Assembly: GCA_023014365.1 (NCBI GenBank) | Contig: JAEBUN010000005.1 | Location: 2,294,001 to 2,358,000 of the forward strand | Direction: 5' to 3' | DNA: 64,000 bases | Origin: Lepiota brunneoincarnata | Taxonomy: Eukaryota > Basidiomycota > Agaricomycetes > Agaricales > Agaricaceae | In this document: piece by piece, positions 1 to 12,765 of the stretch | How the letters are laid out: each line of letters opens with the position of its first letter | Numbering within the stretch: position 1 is the first letter of the stretch | The notes under the pieces: generated by a model | The model's input: only the letters and a program-made list of their open reading frames with translations | What the model was told of the DNA's origin: nothing | Database searches by the model: none | Position numbers and translations under genes: made by a program

Positions 1-1979
1 GGAGGTTGCACCATTTCCACCCTGTTTGGGGCAGCAATGGAGTTAGGGGGGGAGAACATGTGGGTTCCAGTAGTAGGAGCGGCATTATCAAGAACAGCAT
101 GGGTGGCATTCGCTAACACAGATGAACTGAGGCTGTGGCTGCTTGAGTCTGAGCTGGAAGAGTGGATCTCAATTCGCAAACGGTAGTCAGAAAGACCCAA
201 TGTGTCAGATGTTTGATGTTTGGACAGGGCAGCAGCGGCACTAGAATTGGCTATAGGTGCATGGAAGAGTCTGGGAGTGAGACAGGGTGTAGGGCCAGAA
301 GAGCAATGGAGGGTGAGATGTCAGATGATTTGGAAGAAGACATTGCAATGTTCCAAAATTGCACCTCAAGAGCCTGATGAATGGAGGGGGAGTGTGGATG
401 ACTTTGTAGGGCAGCTGTTGCATCAATGGGGTCCACAGAAGAAGATGATGATGATGAGGTAGTTCCCATTCTTGGAATAGCAAGAGCAGCATTGATGGCA
501 ATGGGTTGCCAGGTGGCATGGCAAGAGTTAGAAGAATGGCCTGTGGTATCTTCACATCCAAGCTCCAAGCCATGCAATGCTGCTGACAGCAAGAGACTTA
601 ACATTGAAGTCGACGATTGCAGGGGGTTATTCATGTTGATGCTGGGACCTGGGGGATAAGCATGGGAGAGAGGGTAAGTTTGGAAGTGTGCCAGGATATC
701 GGCCAACTGTAATTCTGTCTGGCCAGGTTGGGTTGACTGGACCAAAAATGGGTGCAATGTCTCAGATGCAGGGAGTAGCAGCATGGTTGAATCTTGGCCC
801 TTAAATTTCCCTTGGCATAATGAGCAGTTGTAGCCAGAGTGAGGTACTTGATAATCATTGTCCGCAGCTTGCTGCAATTGCCGAATGTCACTCTCATCAA
901 GATCAACACCCCATGTCCACTTCAGAGATGGCTCATTTTGAAGGCATTGCAGCTGATTACTCGCATTTTCATGCACTATTTCAGCTAGTTGGCCATTTGT
1001 TAGTGTTTTCAGTTGTGACAAGGACATTGGGTTCAGTGGCTTTGGAACATTATACTTGGAGCAACATGGAAGGGGGACTGAACCTTCGATTTTTGCTGCA
1101 CCTTGAACATTCTCTGCCAGTATAGCCAATCTTGCTACAGCAGGTGGCAATATGCTGTCATTCTAGCTGTCGGTAGGACCTGGTATATGACCCAGCAAGG
1201 GTGCCTCCACTTCTTTGAGAATGGACTTTTCATAAAGCTGGTTGAAAGCCGAGGCCCATCACATGATCAAGAGATGGGCATTTTCAGTTGAGGCCTCTGT
1301 GCTTTGTATGTTCACTCGGAGACTATGCAAATGATGCAGGGCATCCATGGCAATGTGGTGGTACATCACACATCAGGTGCAATTATTGCCAGCATCTGGT
1401 GGAGGGGCAATAGGGCACTTGTTAGATGAGGAGTATGGGGAAGATGTGGGATTGTGTGACTCCGAAATGGAGGCATGATGCTGCAGGCACTCACAGAAGT
1501 TGTCCATTGAAATGAAATCTTCTTTGCTTGGTGGTTGATCACGTTCCCACCAATTGGCAAGATAGCTTGGGGCTGTGCTGGTTGGATGACATGGATGATT
1601 TCCAGCATCCATTGTCAAGAGCAGATTGAGGTCAAGAAGCACACTATCCTTATCACCCATTTGATATTGGGCAAGGAACTGTGTGAGGGGTGGCACATTG
1701 AGAAGTTGCCCACTTGCTGCTGCCCTGCCGATCCAAATGAGGGAGAAATGCTAGGATGATGTAACTTCAGCATCTCACGATAGTGAATTTGGTCAATAGG
1801 CATGGGCATACCAATTCTTGATTGATGCCTTGGGTAATCCATTCTTCCCTTTCACCTGTGTCATTTTGAATAGTGCACAATATTGCATGGAGGCATGAGT
1901 CACAGTATGAGACTACTTCTTGAGGTGATGGTGGAGGTTGGGCTTGTGTGTTCTGGGAGCTGGGCATGGTAGGCTGCAT
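1..1979 (-). pseudogene. degraded hypothetical gene, serine/proline-rich
   Basis: Function not recognised. On the minus strand a first ATG at 1979 opens a 70-codon frame with CDSC and ILC cysteines. The reading then moves between frames (1842-1615, 1696-1373, 1150-251), as expected of introns plus frameshifts. The longest piece (299 codons, 1150-251) holds a CSLC motif and a poly-Ser run from a TCA/TCT repeat near 440-460. A further Ser-rich frame without stops runs from about 240 to the window edge, so the gene is cut by the left end. It lies about 160 bp beyond the KDZ relic on the same strand and may belong to the same mobile unit; that is inference. No transposase, zinc-knuckle or enzyme signature is visible. 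Confidence 0.35.
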
Positions 1980-2136
1980 GATATATGGTCTGTTGAGAGA
2001 GAATAGTCTTAAAGATCAGAACAAGTTGATAAAAAAAAGTTTGATAATGGTGCATCATGTGACCTTGTTATTATGTGCCATACATACAATGTATAAGATT
2101 TTCCTATTATAATTCCCATTGCACCCCCAGGTCCTC

Positions 2137-5100
2137 TCAGATCACTGCACTGAATGCATAATTGGCATTGGTGGCCATGTTGGACCACATTGCAGCCTTT
2201 CTGGCAGCATAAGCCACAGGGCCAGCAGCAATAGTACTCTTTTTTCCCTGTTCCTCCCAAACTTGCTGAAGGTGAAGGAAATAACGCACAGTCCATTGCA
2301 TTTCATATTGGACCAGGATCAATTTCTCCTGCTACCATTGGGTTTGAGCCTGGGCATGGAGCCAATGTACATGTTGGACTAGGACAAGGCCATGTTACTC
2401 AGTTTTAGAGCTAGGGTCATGCATGACCAATTACTTTGTGAAATGGGGTGACGTACATTCCTTCAGTGCATTGGGTGAGTCTCGTTTTCCTGCAAAATCA
2501 GATTGCCATATCCACAACAGTCGAACTGATGATGATCCAGGTTGGTTTGGGTTGAGGAGTGCTGCACTGCATTTAACATCATTCCTGGAAAGGACTTGCA
2601 GTCCAGCCAAAGTTAAAGAATTGGCATGCAGCCACAGTATTGCCGCCCGGCACTTTGAATATGCTTGGCAATGGAATGAAATTTGCAAATTGATAGCCAC
2701 AATTGCATTGCAACTACAAGTTCAAATGGATTTCTGTCCAGCAACACGGATTATGCAAGAATACTGAAAAGACTTTTCAGCAATGGCACTACAAAGGCTG
2801 CTCAGATGCTGGAAGGCTTGCTGTTTTTGGAATACCAGTTCAATAGTGGAAAGTGCAGGGTCTGGGACTTCAAAGGTGGATGGCATGCAAATTGAGCGTT
2901 GTTCCACCGGTAACATGTTCACCGCTGAGAAAGCATTGTCATCATCTGTGCTGGTTGTGGCCAGTGCCATGGATGAATCACTGTCATCATCAAAGTCATC
3001 AAATGCTTCCCAAGCATCAGTGTTGCTATCCGTCACCACTACAGTCACCTGGTGTATTTTGAGATGGTGTTGCTTCATCTCCAGCTTGGCAACATCATTT
3101 GCCAAGCTTTGCTGCAATTGCTTGGCAAGATCTTCTTGTGGCACATTTGAGCTGCCATGAATAATAGATTGCAGTTTGACTCTGATGGCTCCCCATTATC
3201 TCCGATATTCATGTGCAGTTTTTCTACAGCTAACAATTACTCACTGGTGTTCTTCAATCTCAATTGGCAATTGAACCCACTGCTCTGTTGGGGTGTATTC
3301 TTGCTCCTGGGCAGATGCTGCCTGCTGTCTGTGGCTGCCCTGTGCACCCAAAATGTCCATGGCCTTTGGAGAGGCCAGGTGGCAAGCCTCGGTGAATGTA
3401 ATTGCCGCTGTCCACTGCTGCTGATTGTTTTCACTAATACTCTGGCTCAGAGATTTAAAATAATTCCCTGCTGTCTTGCTTGTTGTTTTTGCCTCTGAAT
3501 ATTGGTCACACAATGCCACCGCTGGGCCCATGCACATTAGAGATCCAATGAGAGCTGAAAACTTGATGAAATTTACTCACTGATATTAAGCATTTTCTTG
3601 TGATTAGAATCAGTGGCATGATCATCAATGGTTTTGGCACAATTTGCTAGCATTGCCATTTGGACTGTTGGCGAAATGGCATTTAATGATGACCACAGTG
3701 ATTCCAGAATCTCGCCAATGGTTATGCCACTTCCAAGGATGAAGGATGTTGCATAACAGAAAAAACATTCTGGTTGGTGGCCGTGGATGTGGAACAATCC
3801 AATAGCTTGGTCTATGACTAGATCATTGGGTAGATATTGCCCAATCCTTTTCTGGAGATGTACCGAATATTGACAGGCAATGTCATAAATCAACATTGCC
3901 CCTTGTTCTGGATCAAGGTGTGTTGTAGCCAGGGATTGAAGTAGGATCCAATCTACATTCTTTTGCTGTTCCCCTTTGAATACATTGGCTATAGCATTGG
4001 GGGCAAAGCAACCATGTCATGCACAGGCAATGGCCACTATGCCAGTCACATCGCATGCTTTGGAGCTGACAATCGCAAGCTCAATGGCATGGAAACAGTT
4101 CTGGCATGGAGCCTTCTATATTCATTTCATTGTCACTTAGTTTTATTGCAACACATTGGCAGTAGTGTATGACACTATCACACATACTGTTGACATTTCA
4201 ATGGCATTCTTCAGGAAATTCTCATACTGGGCATGTGTGGAAAACATGCCAGCTCCTTCTGATAACTATATATCTGAAGTGTTGTTGGGTTGCTGCACAT
4301 GGTTGGCCTTGAAATTGCCATTGGCAACCAAGAATTGGTGGTATGCCCATCTAATAATGTTCATGATGATGTCAATGCAACAATGGCGAGAGAGGCATTC
4401 TTTATTTTTACTAACCTATTTGTATCCTCCTTCCAATCTGAGGGAAGATAAATGCCAGGTTGGGGGCATGCTGGACAGAAATTTGCAAGTGTCCCTGGGT
4501 GTGTTGCTCCATCTGCTTCAGGCACACCATGGCCATGACCAGCCCACTTTCACTTCTTTAACCAGTGCCAGAGCCGTGCCATACGCAGTAGTTCCTGATA
4601 AAAGTTTGGGACCTCTCCTGGTGCCATCAGTGATGTGAGCCTGCAGAGCTTCTGGAAATATTGATATGCTGAAGCCTTGCATTCCAAATTTTCAAGTCGG
4701 AAGTCTTCAAGAACATCAACCATGAATAAAGTCTGGCATCAAATGAAAGTCACTGGCACAAGGCAGTAATACATCAAGTCGGCAATGACCTCCACCCTCC
4801 AGTGGCATGGGCAGGTAACAAGAGTGATATTGTGGATGCCATTCATATGAATGACCCTCACACATTGATTTTTCAGTGGATCCAGCTGGGGAATATATTT
4901 TTGTTTTCCAAGACCCAGTTGACCTGGAATGTGTTCATGGGATCCATCATAATTTTGGTTTGTTGGTGCATTGGCCGCCTCACTGCTATTGTTCCCTGGA
5001 TCATCCCACCAGCCATCCCTGAATGCAGGGCATGTATTGTCTGTGCTTTCCCAACTATCCTGTTCAGGGGCAACCTTGTTCCCAAGTGGCACTGTACTGC

Positions 5101-5945
5101 TGCCTTGTTCACCGGCTAGCAGTGTTTCTTATTTGGCATTATCTGCAATTTGCTCACATAGCTCAAGCATTTGCATCTGCTTGCTAAGTTGTTCACATGT
5201 GGATGTCCCATGGTTGTGAGACACACATATATATGTCCCCACTTCTGCCATGGCAGCCAAGCAAAAAAACTTCCCTGTCCACCGTTCTAGCTGATGCAGA
5301 GGATTGTTGAAATGTGAGTGTCGCATGCATATCCAGCATAACATCTTGGCCCCAAAGCAATCTTTACACCTCCAAATTGCCTTTCATCACTCGGCACAAT
5401 TTGAACACCTGCTGCTGCCTGGACATGCCTCCCATGCAAGTTGTGCTGCCAGCAAATTGTCAGCATGGTTAACAAAATCTTCCATCCAGTTCTGTTGCTA
5501 TATACCTCACACCATTGGATTTCCTCTGTTGGATGACTTGTAAGTGATGACTGCCTTTGTTTGAGCCAGCTTCCTTTGCATCCCTCTCCTCTATGTCAAT
5601 GTCGCTCATAACCGGATGATTTTCAGATCCATCGCATACTGTCATGTTATCACTTTTGGATGTGCTGCCTCCATGCTCTTCTGTGGCTCTTATGCCTGAC
5701 CCAAAGTTGAACAGAACCTCAACCTCTGTCTTAACAGGCCCTTGGGCTGTCTCCATTGTTATCTCCTTATATGTCCAAGCATCAACAAGGTCATCAGCAG
5801 TTTTAACCACCCAGCCATCCTCTTTTCTGCACTTGCATCGCTTCAATGTTTTGTGAGGCACGACCAAGTAATCCATGGGATCCGAAGAAGGGGACATAGC
5901 CAGTATTGGATGAAGGCAGGGACATGTGTCTTCAGCATGGCTCAA
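2137..5945 (-). pseudogene. KDZ transposase with CxC2-like cysteine cluster, degraded
   Basis: Relic of a DDE-type DNA transposase of the Kyakuja-Dileera-Zisupton (KDZ) superfamily. In minus-strand order: an N-terminal region (5945-5469); a Cys/His zinc cluster (about 5390-5129, CWICMRHSHFNNPLHQLERW); a CxC2-type segment (4870-4740) with HMNGIHNITLVTCPC; the catalytic core, with GNFKANH near 4310, KGEQQKNVDW near 3960, LIYDIACQY at 3896 and GEILESLWSSLN near 3690; then the coiled, charged C-terminus with QHVHWLHAQAQ near 2370 and YEMQWTVRYF near 2310. The usual first catalytic Asp of the DGNF-like motif reads Asn (ANGNF). In-frame stops include a TGA where the family has Arg (ACA*HG, near 4018), a CGA-to-TGA change. 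Some frame changes are probably introns (for example after 3573). It cannot be active as read. Confidence 0.85.
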
Positions 5946-6764
5946 AATATCACAGTTGGTCCCTTGTGGTTTTTATTCCTACTGTATCCAATCACCACCA
6001 TGCAAGCCATCATGAAGGAAAAGAAGCCCAGAGCAAACTGTCAGTATTCTCCTGCCAAACAGAAAGTTATCCATAAATACAAGGAGAACTACCACAAACA
6101 AACAACTCCTGAGCACTGAGGGATGATTTTCAGATCACAAATTCTGCCCGATATGTTTAACTACTGGACTAACAACAGGGCAAGGGCCATGGCAGCAGAT
6201 GAGGTAGAATGGTGTGTCAAGGTATGCAGCAATTGCAAGTCACCCTGGCAAGGATGTCGGATGATGGTTGACAGGCATTAGGGAAATGGCTGACCAACAA
6301 CTGGTGTCCATATGCTTCCTGCAAAGCAATAAACCATGGTGCCAAAATAGATCAAAACCAAGCGGTGTGGAGGACGGAGAAAGTAGCTGTTGAAGAGGAG
6401 ATGAAAGCAATTCTAAATGTCACAGAACTCCATCCAGGATCACAGGAATACTTTCAAAATTGTACTCAGGTCGCCAAAAATGTGTATGGACAGATGGATG
6501 ATACAGAAAAAGAGGCAATCGAAGAATACATTCAGTCATACAAGACCATTGGGAATGAGCCAGAACTCAAAAGAAAGTAAGTTGGCAGGATCACCAATCT
6601 GGCAGCATGTTCATATTGTGCTCAGTGAGGAGGCTGATAAGATATATAAATATAGGATAGCAACAGAACATGCCAAGCAACATACATATGAAAGAATGGT
6701 CAAGGAAATGTTGGCTAGAGATGGGGGTTGTAACGATGACATTTTTTGCATTTGCCGGGGGTGA
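5936..6764 (+). pseudogene. 5' part of spliced hypothetical gene divergent from KDZ
   Basis: Unrecognised protein transcribed away from the KDZ relic; the two start regions overlap near 5936-5945. Possible starts are ATG 5936 or the ATG near 6012 that begins MKEKKPRANC. An acidic, helix-prone stretch (6365-6580, VEEEMKAILNV...EKEAIEEYIQ) is followed by a clear 49-bp intron (GTAAGT donor near 6577, CTCAG acceptor near 6625). The frame then resumes as NEEADKIYKYRIATEHAKQ. Several stops lie between 6119 and 6365, so the gene is damaged or has another intron there. The charged composition recalls large families of short basidiomycete proteins found beside transposons, but no function can be given. 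Probably the same gene continues to 8185. Confidence 0.4.
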
Positions 6765-6835
6765 TGATGGAGAGATAAGGTTTGGCATGTGGAGCCCAGT
6801 TTTCCTAAAGTATGCCTGATACTACTAACTAACAC

Positions 6836-8185
6836 ATGATGGCAGTTTTGACGAGATCGTGGCAACTATGGGTGTGGTGGCAACACTATTCATCAAGACC
6901 CACAAGGTGCCTGTGCTGGCATTGGAACAAGAGTTTTTATTGTATGTCAAGGGACTCCACTGACAAAAGGAATACTTTCCGCCATTGCCGCATGTGCCAC
7001 TATTTCCACTTTCCATGGCTACAAAGGCAACCCCACATTTTGATTGCACCAAAAATGGATTTCCAATCATTTCATCGGGGATCATGCTGAAGAAAATGAA
7101 AAAGGAAGAGCTGGAGGAGTTACTGCGTACTTATCTGACTATACACTATGGTAAGTGTTCAATTCGATTGGCAAATGGAATGGTCATTCATTGTGATTAT
7201 TTCTTGGGTTGGAAGCATTAGCCTCCAGCAACCAATCTTGCCATGTACCTTTCAAAACCTTGGCAACCTTGCGGCCAAAGATGATACATTGGAAATTTAT
7301 TCTGAGGAATTTTCAGTTGTGGGATCCCTGGAACATTGGGAAGCCAGAGATACAGCACTTCTTTGAACATATCATTGGGCACCAAGCAACCTTTGGTGTT
7401 GAGCATGCATTTTGTTTCTGTGCTCATCTTCATAATGGAGAATACCTGCCAGTAGAATATCCTGGAACAATCAAGGCATCAATGGCAGATAATGGCAAAC
7501 CACCCAAGATCAATGGCAAGTTGGCGGCAGAAAATCCAAAGGCCTTGACCAACATGGCACAAATTGCAATTAATAGTATCATTGGCCAGACCCCACCTAG
7601 TGGGATGGTATCACTGATTGATTACAATGACAATGTATACAATCATCATGGCAAAACAGCAAAAGCACATGCTGAAGGCCTGGCATCACTACAAGCTAAC
7701 TTTAGTGATGAACATGTGCCAGAAGCAGTCACCATCCTATCCGACCCCACATTTCATGGGCCGGCCCAAGTTGCTGGAGAGATGCTGCTCATGCCAGAGC
7801 TCAAAGCAGACATGGGCATGATCTTGCTACAGCAGGAATTCATGGATCAATTGGTGGCAAGTGGATTTGTGCCTACATTGCCAAGCAATGGCCCTGCTGA
7901 GGGAGATCCGCAATATGCTGTGCCTGTATCCTCCATACTCAACCACATCCCAAGGCTCCCCCCAGGAAGTTCCACAGTGCCAATAAACATGCTGGGACCA
8001 ACATCAATGGCACAAAATGCTTTGCCGGCACTTACAATTGACCCACTGGTAATGCTGGTGAATGAACCACATGCAGGTATTTTTCTTGTCAACTTATTAT
8101 CTTTGAACCTCTTTCTAAAAATTGTGCATTCATAGGCCCATCCCAACTACCACAACAAGCTCAGCGGAGGAGGTGGAAAAAGTGA
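6836..8185 (+). CDS. 3' part of spliced hypothetical gene
   Basis: Unrecognised protein, probably continuing the gene that starts near 5936. Coding-like pieces are 6836-6960 (FDEIVATMGVVATLFIKTHK), 6985-7149 (charged KKMKKEELEELLRTYL) and a long frame from 7209 (HWKFILRNFQLWDPWNIG onward, with HAFCFCAHLH). A 58-bp intron fits at 8077-8134 (GT donor, TTCATAG acceptor). Splicing it extends the frame in phase to a basic tail (QAQRRRWKK) and a TGA at 8183-8185. It ends tail-to-tail with the minus-strand gene whose stop is at 8341, leaving about 155 bp between them. A TGA interrupts the 6836 piece near 6961. The second half looks intact; a role in the neighbouring KDZ element is only inference from position. 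Confidence 0.45.
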
Positions 8186-8340
8186 ATTGAGGGGAGAATC
8201 AGCTAGTGATGCAAGAACAATGAAATACCCCATCATATTAGGTCAAAATTATAAAAAAATGTAACATTATGTATAGATCAGATAATGAATGTACAGGGAA
8301 CAGGGGGTGGAATAGGAGGATTCAATAGTCATCAAGAAGG

Positions 8341-11300
8341 TCAAGGCTTTGCTCGTTGTGACTCCCACTCATCAGGATTGTCCCCCGATAGCTTACGCTT
8401 CTTGCCACATGGCATGTTAATGTTTGCCACCATTGGCAAAGAGGATTCCATAAGCCGGGGACTATGCCATGGCATATGGGATGATTCAGCAAGAGGGTCA
8501 CTGTTGGGTCCATTGTTCCTCTCACAATCAGTGTGCAACTGTGAGCAAGTCTGGGGCCAGGCCATAACAGAACTTGGGGGCTCTAATAGGGTGACCTCCT
8601 GTGTGACATCATCTTGAGAATTGAGGGGTGTAGGAGGAATGAGTCACACTCCTGGCATAACAACAGCAGAGGCAGGTTGCTGACCAGGAAGGGAGTTGTC
8701 AACAGCTTCGGTGGCAATACAATTCAAGTCAACATTTGCTGCCTGAGAGGTGTCAGCAATTGAGACTTGTGAAGTGTCCAACTTGGGAGGTTCTGAGGAG
8801 GTGCCCGCAATTGGGAGAGAAAGGTCTGCTGGAGTTGGTGGAGAATGTGCTGGGGTGTGAGTTTCCAATGTTGCCTGGGACAAGGAGGGGACATATGCAG
8901 CAGGGCTGGGAGGCTCTGCCACCAAGGGAGTGGCAAGATTTGGAGGGGGGAGAGTCACTGGTATTATCGGACCAGGGATGGGATCATTTGCAGGGATGGA
9001 TCCCATATAATCTTCTGGTATGTTCAAAGTACCATTGCTCATGATGGGGGAGGGGGAGTCTGCTGTGGCAGCAGTGGCACCCAATGCTGGTGGAACCTCA
9101 GAAGATGTTGGCCTGAGTATGAATGGGGTGGGGAGTTGCCCCGGTGCTAATCAGCACTGGTTGCGTGCATTTGAGCATTGGCATATGCCACCTCCATAAT
9201 GTCAGACTTGGCAGCAATGCCAGGGGTGGCAGCAAGTTCCCATGGCAACTCAGGAGAGAGGCAGTCAGCAGTATTTTGCAGATCCACCATGGGATTGCAG
9301 GGCATGTCAATGGCAGACAGGCTGTGTATCTCTGACATTGGTGGTGGGGTGGGTGGCAATGGTAAGGGAGTGTGGTTGGCAGTATCAACCTCCATTGCCA
9401 CAGCACCTGCAGGTACATCTAGCACTGCTGTGTCTGCCATGGCAGCACTGCTGCTGACCAGTGGTGCAGGACAAAGGGCATCTATCTGCTGAGATAGCCT
9501 TTCCATTGCAGCCTCCAATGTGCTGACTCAGCTGTCGAATATGAGGTGCGTGGCTGGTGCTGCAGCTTCAATCCGGTTTGCAACCTCTGTCAATCAGTCA
9601 CTGAAAGCATTCACACATTCTTCATGCCTGAAAAGGTGCAGGACCTGGATCCTTGCCTGCCCCTCGGTGTGCAAAAAATGTTTGATCAGCCATTGATCAA
9701 ATCGGTTGAGATGTTCCTGGCAATATTTATTCACTGGAAGAAAAAGCAAGTGGGAGCATGAATTATTAGTGGAGACCAGATAGTGAGGTTTTTTACTTTC
9801 CTGCAGTTCCGCCTCTTTCTCAGGGCCCCATTCCACGTCTTCAATGGGGTCCTCAGCATAGGTTGGCGCTGCCTTGCCTTTGCCCTTCTCAAGTGCTGTG
9901 AGTACTTCTGGAACCTGAACCTCATCTTCTGACTCCATAGAAATCAATTTGTCCTCCCCATCTGTCATGACCTCCACATACTTCTTTGTCGGCCACTCTT
10001 CCTTGATTCCCTTTCGCCGCTTTGCCAGTCATTGCAGTAACATTTGTGGCACGTTCCTTTGCTGCTGCCCTACCCCCTGTGGACCAGTGTGTAAGGGGAC
10101 TATACCCCCTTACGCAAGGTACGTCTAGGGGTCTGTGGTTGGGTATCCGTGCTCGGCCTCTCTAGCCGATGCCCGATGCCTAAGCCCGGCCTCGGCCTTC
10201 GGCCACCCCCATCCCCGAGTCTAACCCACGTGCGACTGACGTTGTTTGTATATTGTTTGCGTATGTTATGTTCTAGTAGCTACGTAGTGTTTGGCTACCC
10301 GGTCTGTGCACAGGCCTCTATGTATATAAGTAGTGTGGGTGTCGATTGTATTCGCCACCCAAATATCAACTTGGTTCCGGTGCTCTTACTTCCCCTAACA
10401 CAGTGTAATTCGTGCATTGGCATTTCTTCACCATACAGGCACAACATGCTCCTCCACCAGCATCCATTTCACAAGGTTGATTTCTTGAGGCACAATACTG
10501 GCATGCCACATTGAAGAGTTCTCCAGTTGGCTGTGGCCTACGGCACGGGGGCTGGGGCCCCTGGGCTCTTTGCCAGTGCTGTGGCATGACCCTATGCTGG
10601 CCATGCCCATGGCCCTCATTGTCTCCCACTGTAGACTTTTTCTCCACCATTGGTGCCTTTCCCTTCCCTTTGCTCTGCAAAACTGGTGGAGGTGATGCAG
10701 AGGGTTTATATGACTCTGAGCTTGAGACCTCCATCGCATCATCCAAAATGACGATTGGGGGCTGTGATGCCACAGCATGCTGGGCACATCCAGCTGTTGA
10801 TGTTTCAGGCTGGTTATGTCACTCAGGCATTGCTGTTGGGACCAAAAGTGATTGCAGCATTGGGCTTGTACCTGTTTGACCTGGTGCCAGTTGGGGCATT
10901 TCTTGTGCTGGCTTGCGTTGGCCAATGGGAATATAACCAGCACCACCCATGGTGCTACCCTGACTCTCCATCTCATGTTTGGTAAGTTGAGATTGCTCTT
11001 ATCCTTGGCCGTTCCTCAATGCTGGCATTATGTTTGCTGGTGGTGGCAGGTGTTTAACAGTTGGCGGCAAGTCCATAGCTGTCATTCCAGTAACCGCACC
11101 TTGTTTGCTTGTGTATGCCCCCTATAAAACATTAGTTAGTTGCCTACCACACAAAAACAGTTTGCTGGATCACCCACCAATTTATGGACATTCTTTTTCG
11201 CTTGTTTCCGCTCATGTTTTGCCAATGCTGCCAATTGGGTCATGGCAAATGAGGGTTCACTGCTGTGTTTGCGCCATTCTGCTAGGAACCTTATGAGGAA

Positions 11301-11555
11301 CTTATGTGCTTTGAATGCTGCACAAATTTCTGGGTCTTGACTGCTTGTATGGGCAAATGTCCTCTGCTGCAAGTGGTAATATATATATCAATGGGGGGTT
11401 GGCAATGAAATGACAACCAATGAGGTAATACTTACCATTTCTTCTCTATGTTTTTCCATCAATTCTTGTATTGTGCCACTTTGTAATCCAAGCTGCACAA
11501 TACCCTCATACTTTTCCAGGGCAGCCAATATTTCTCTTTTGCTGATTGTGGACAT
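8341..11555 (-). pseudogene. spliced hypothetical gene with cysteine cluster and NLS-like tail, split by solo LTR
   Basis: A coherent minus-strand model: exon 1 11555-11436 (MSTISKREILAALEKYEGIV), 69-bp intron (GTAAGT...TTGCAG), exon 2 11366-11178 (EICAAFKAHKFLIRFLAEWR), 56-bp intron (GTGGGT, CTAAC branch, TATAG), then exon 3 from 11121; all joints are in phase. Exon 3 has ILDDAMEVSSSES, a KGKGKAP basic run, and a cluster CQYC-x6-C-x6-CCAC-x4-C-x-C near 10490-10410. The frame is then cut by the LTR at 10400-10090, continues across it in phase, and runs through acidic and Ser/Pro/Thr-rich sequence to a GKKRKLSGD nuclear-localisation-like tail and stop at 8341. Besides the LTR there are single stops (TAA near 11012, TGA near 10821, TGA near 10030). 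This is a family type common beside basidiomycete transposons; DNA binding by the cluster is inference. Confidence 0.6.
10090..10400 (+). mobile_element. solo LTR (311 bp) inside a gene
   Basis: The segment begins TGTAAGGGGA and ends TCCCCTAACA, imperfect inverted termini with TG...CA ends. It is bounded by the exact 5-bp duplication CAGTG (10085-10089 and 10401-10405). A TATA-like TATATAAGTAG near 10324 sets the plus orientation. No gag, pol, primer-binding site or second LTR follows, so it is a solo LTR left by recombination of an LTR retrotransposon. It is richer in CpG than the host gene and interrupts the minus-strand cysteine-cluster gene just after its CTNYT residues. Confidence 0.9.
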
Positions 11556-12765
11556 CTCACAAAGATCTTTTTCTTATTTGCCGAAATGAAGATGAGATGT
11601 TTGTCATTGATGGGAGGAATACAGAAAGCAGGAGTGTAATGCTGGAAGCACAAAAAAAATTTTCAACACAAGCCATGTAATCAAATCATGAATTGCTTAA
11701 TAATCAGTCTTCAATACAATTTGCCTTAAGTGCTGCCCTTAACACCTTCATTCTCCCTCCAAAATCCACCCATGTACCATCCATCCATCATGAACACTGC
11801 AGCACCCCTCAACATGGAATCACTAGGGGACACATCCAAATCCACCACTTTGGGAATTAGGTTGCCTCCAGACTCCATGCCTGGATATTTAGTCAATGCT
11901 GATGAGCTTCACCACCAAAATGCCAAAATGAAACAACTATTCAATGTTCAAAACCTCCCCATCTTGCCAAACATTTGAATCATTGTGTATATACCATACA
12001 TAATAATCGCTTATGGTTTTGAAGGCATCCCTGACCCCCATTGTTCAAAACTTTGCCTGCCCTCATTTCAGGCTATCCAGTACAATGCCACCCCATCTTG
12101 CATAATATCTTCTAATACATGCCCACGAAAATGGTCTTCCGGTTTTATCACACCATCTTGATTTTTCTCAAAAGTGCTGCAATGAGCTTGCCACTCATGC
12201 CACCCACCCCCCATACCATTTGGCAATGTTCATTCTGTGCCACCCACCACCCCAGGCCAGCTTTTTTCTTGCTGTCACTTTCCTCAACTTGTTGTTGCCT
12301 TATCCATCACTCATTGATTAGATGCCCCCCTCTTTCTTTTTCCAACCAGACTGATTCACCTCACTCATGCTGCCCCAAAATTGCCACCCATGCCACCTAA
12401 CTCAATACCATTTGGCACTTCCATTATGTCAAATATCTATTATCACTTAATTTTTGTCAAGCAATCAATCCATGGAAATGTTCTTATTTAGTCTCATGCC
12501 ATGCCACTGCTCTGCAATTGCTTGCTATCCACTTCTGAGCCCAGCATTCTATGCTTCCGTGATCCTTGGATCCTAAGGGCCCCTCTGATGTGCTTCCCAA
12601 ATACACAAGCAGAGCTATATAGGATGATGGACCAACCCAGCAGGCCTGCTGAGTCCCACTCGCTCAATACAATGTATGTCTCAGCGGGCCCACTGAGCCC
12701 CACTCACTCAATACTATATATGTCTTTGCTGGCCCCACTCACTCGATACACTGTAGGTTGACTAC
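11556..12765. other. no supported gene
   Basis: Between the first exon of the cysteine-cluster gene and the LINE B fragment I see only short frames. One is an 82-codon plus frame at 11730-11978 without recognisable motifs. There are also C-rich stretches with recurring ACCATTTGGCA near 12218 and 12408, and the 44-bp tandem repeat at 12647-12755. The first part (11556-11700) may hold the upstream region of the minus-strand gene. Confidence 0.4.
12647..12755. repeat. 44-bp tandem repeat, about 2.5 units
   Basis: Units run 12647-12690, 12691-12734 and a partial unit to about 12755. Each has the pattern CTGAG(T/C)CCCACTC(G/A)CTCAATAC followed by ATGT(A/C)T and GGCC. The units differ by a few substitutions. 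The array abuts the truncated 5' end of the LINE B copy at about 12766. Confidence 0.7.

Noticed and set aside
2009..2296. Minus frame 2296-2009 as a separate small gene
   Set aside because: It overlaps the conserved KDZ C-terminus in another frame and has no independent support.
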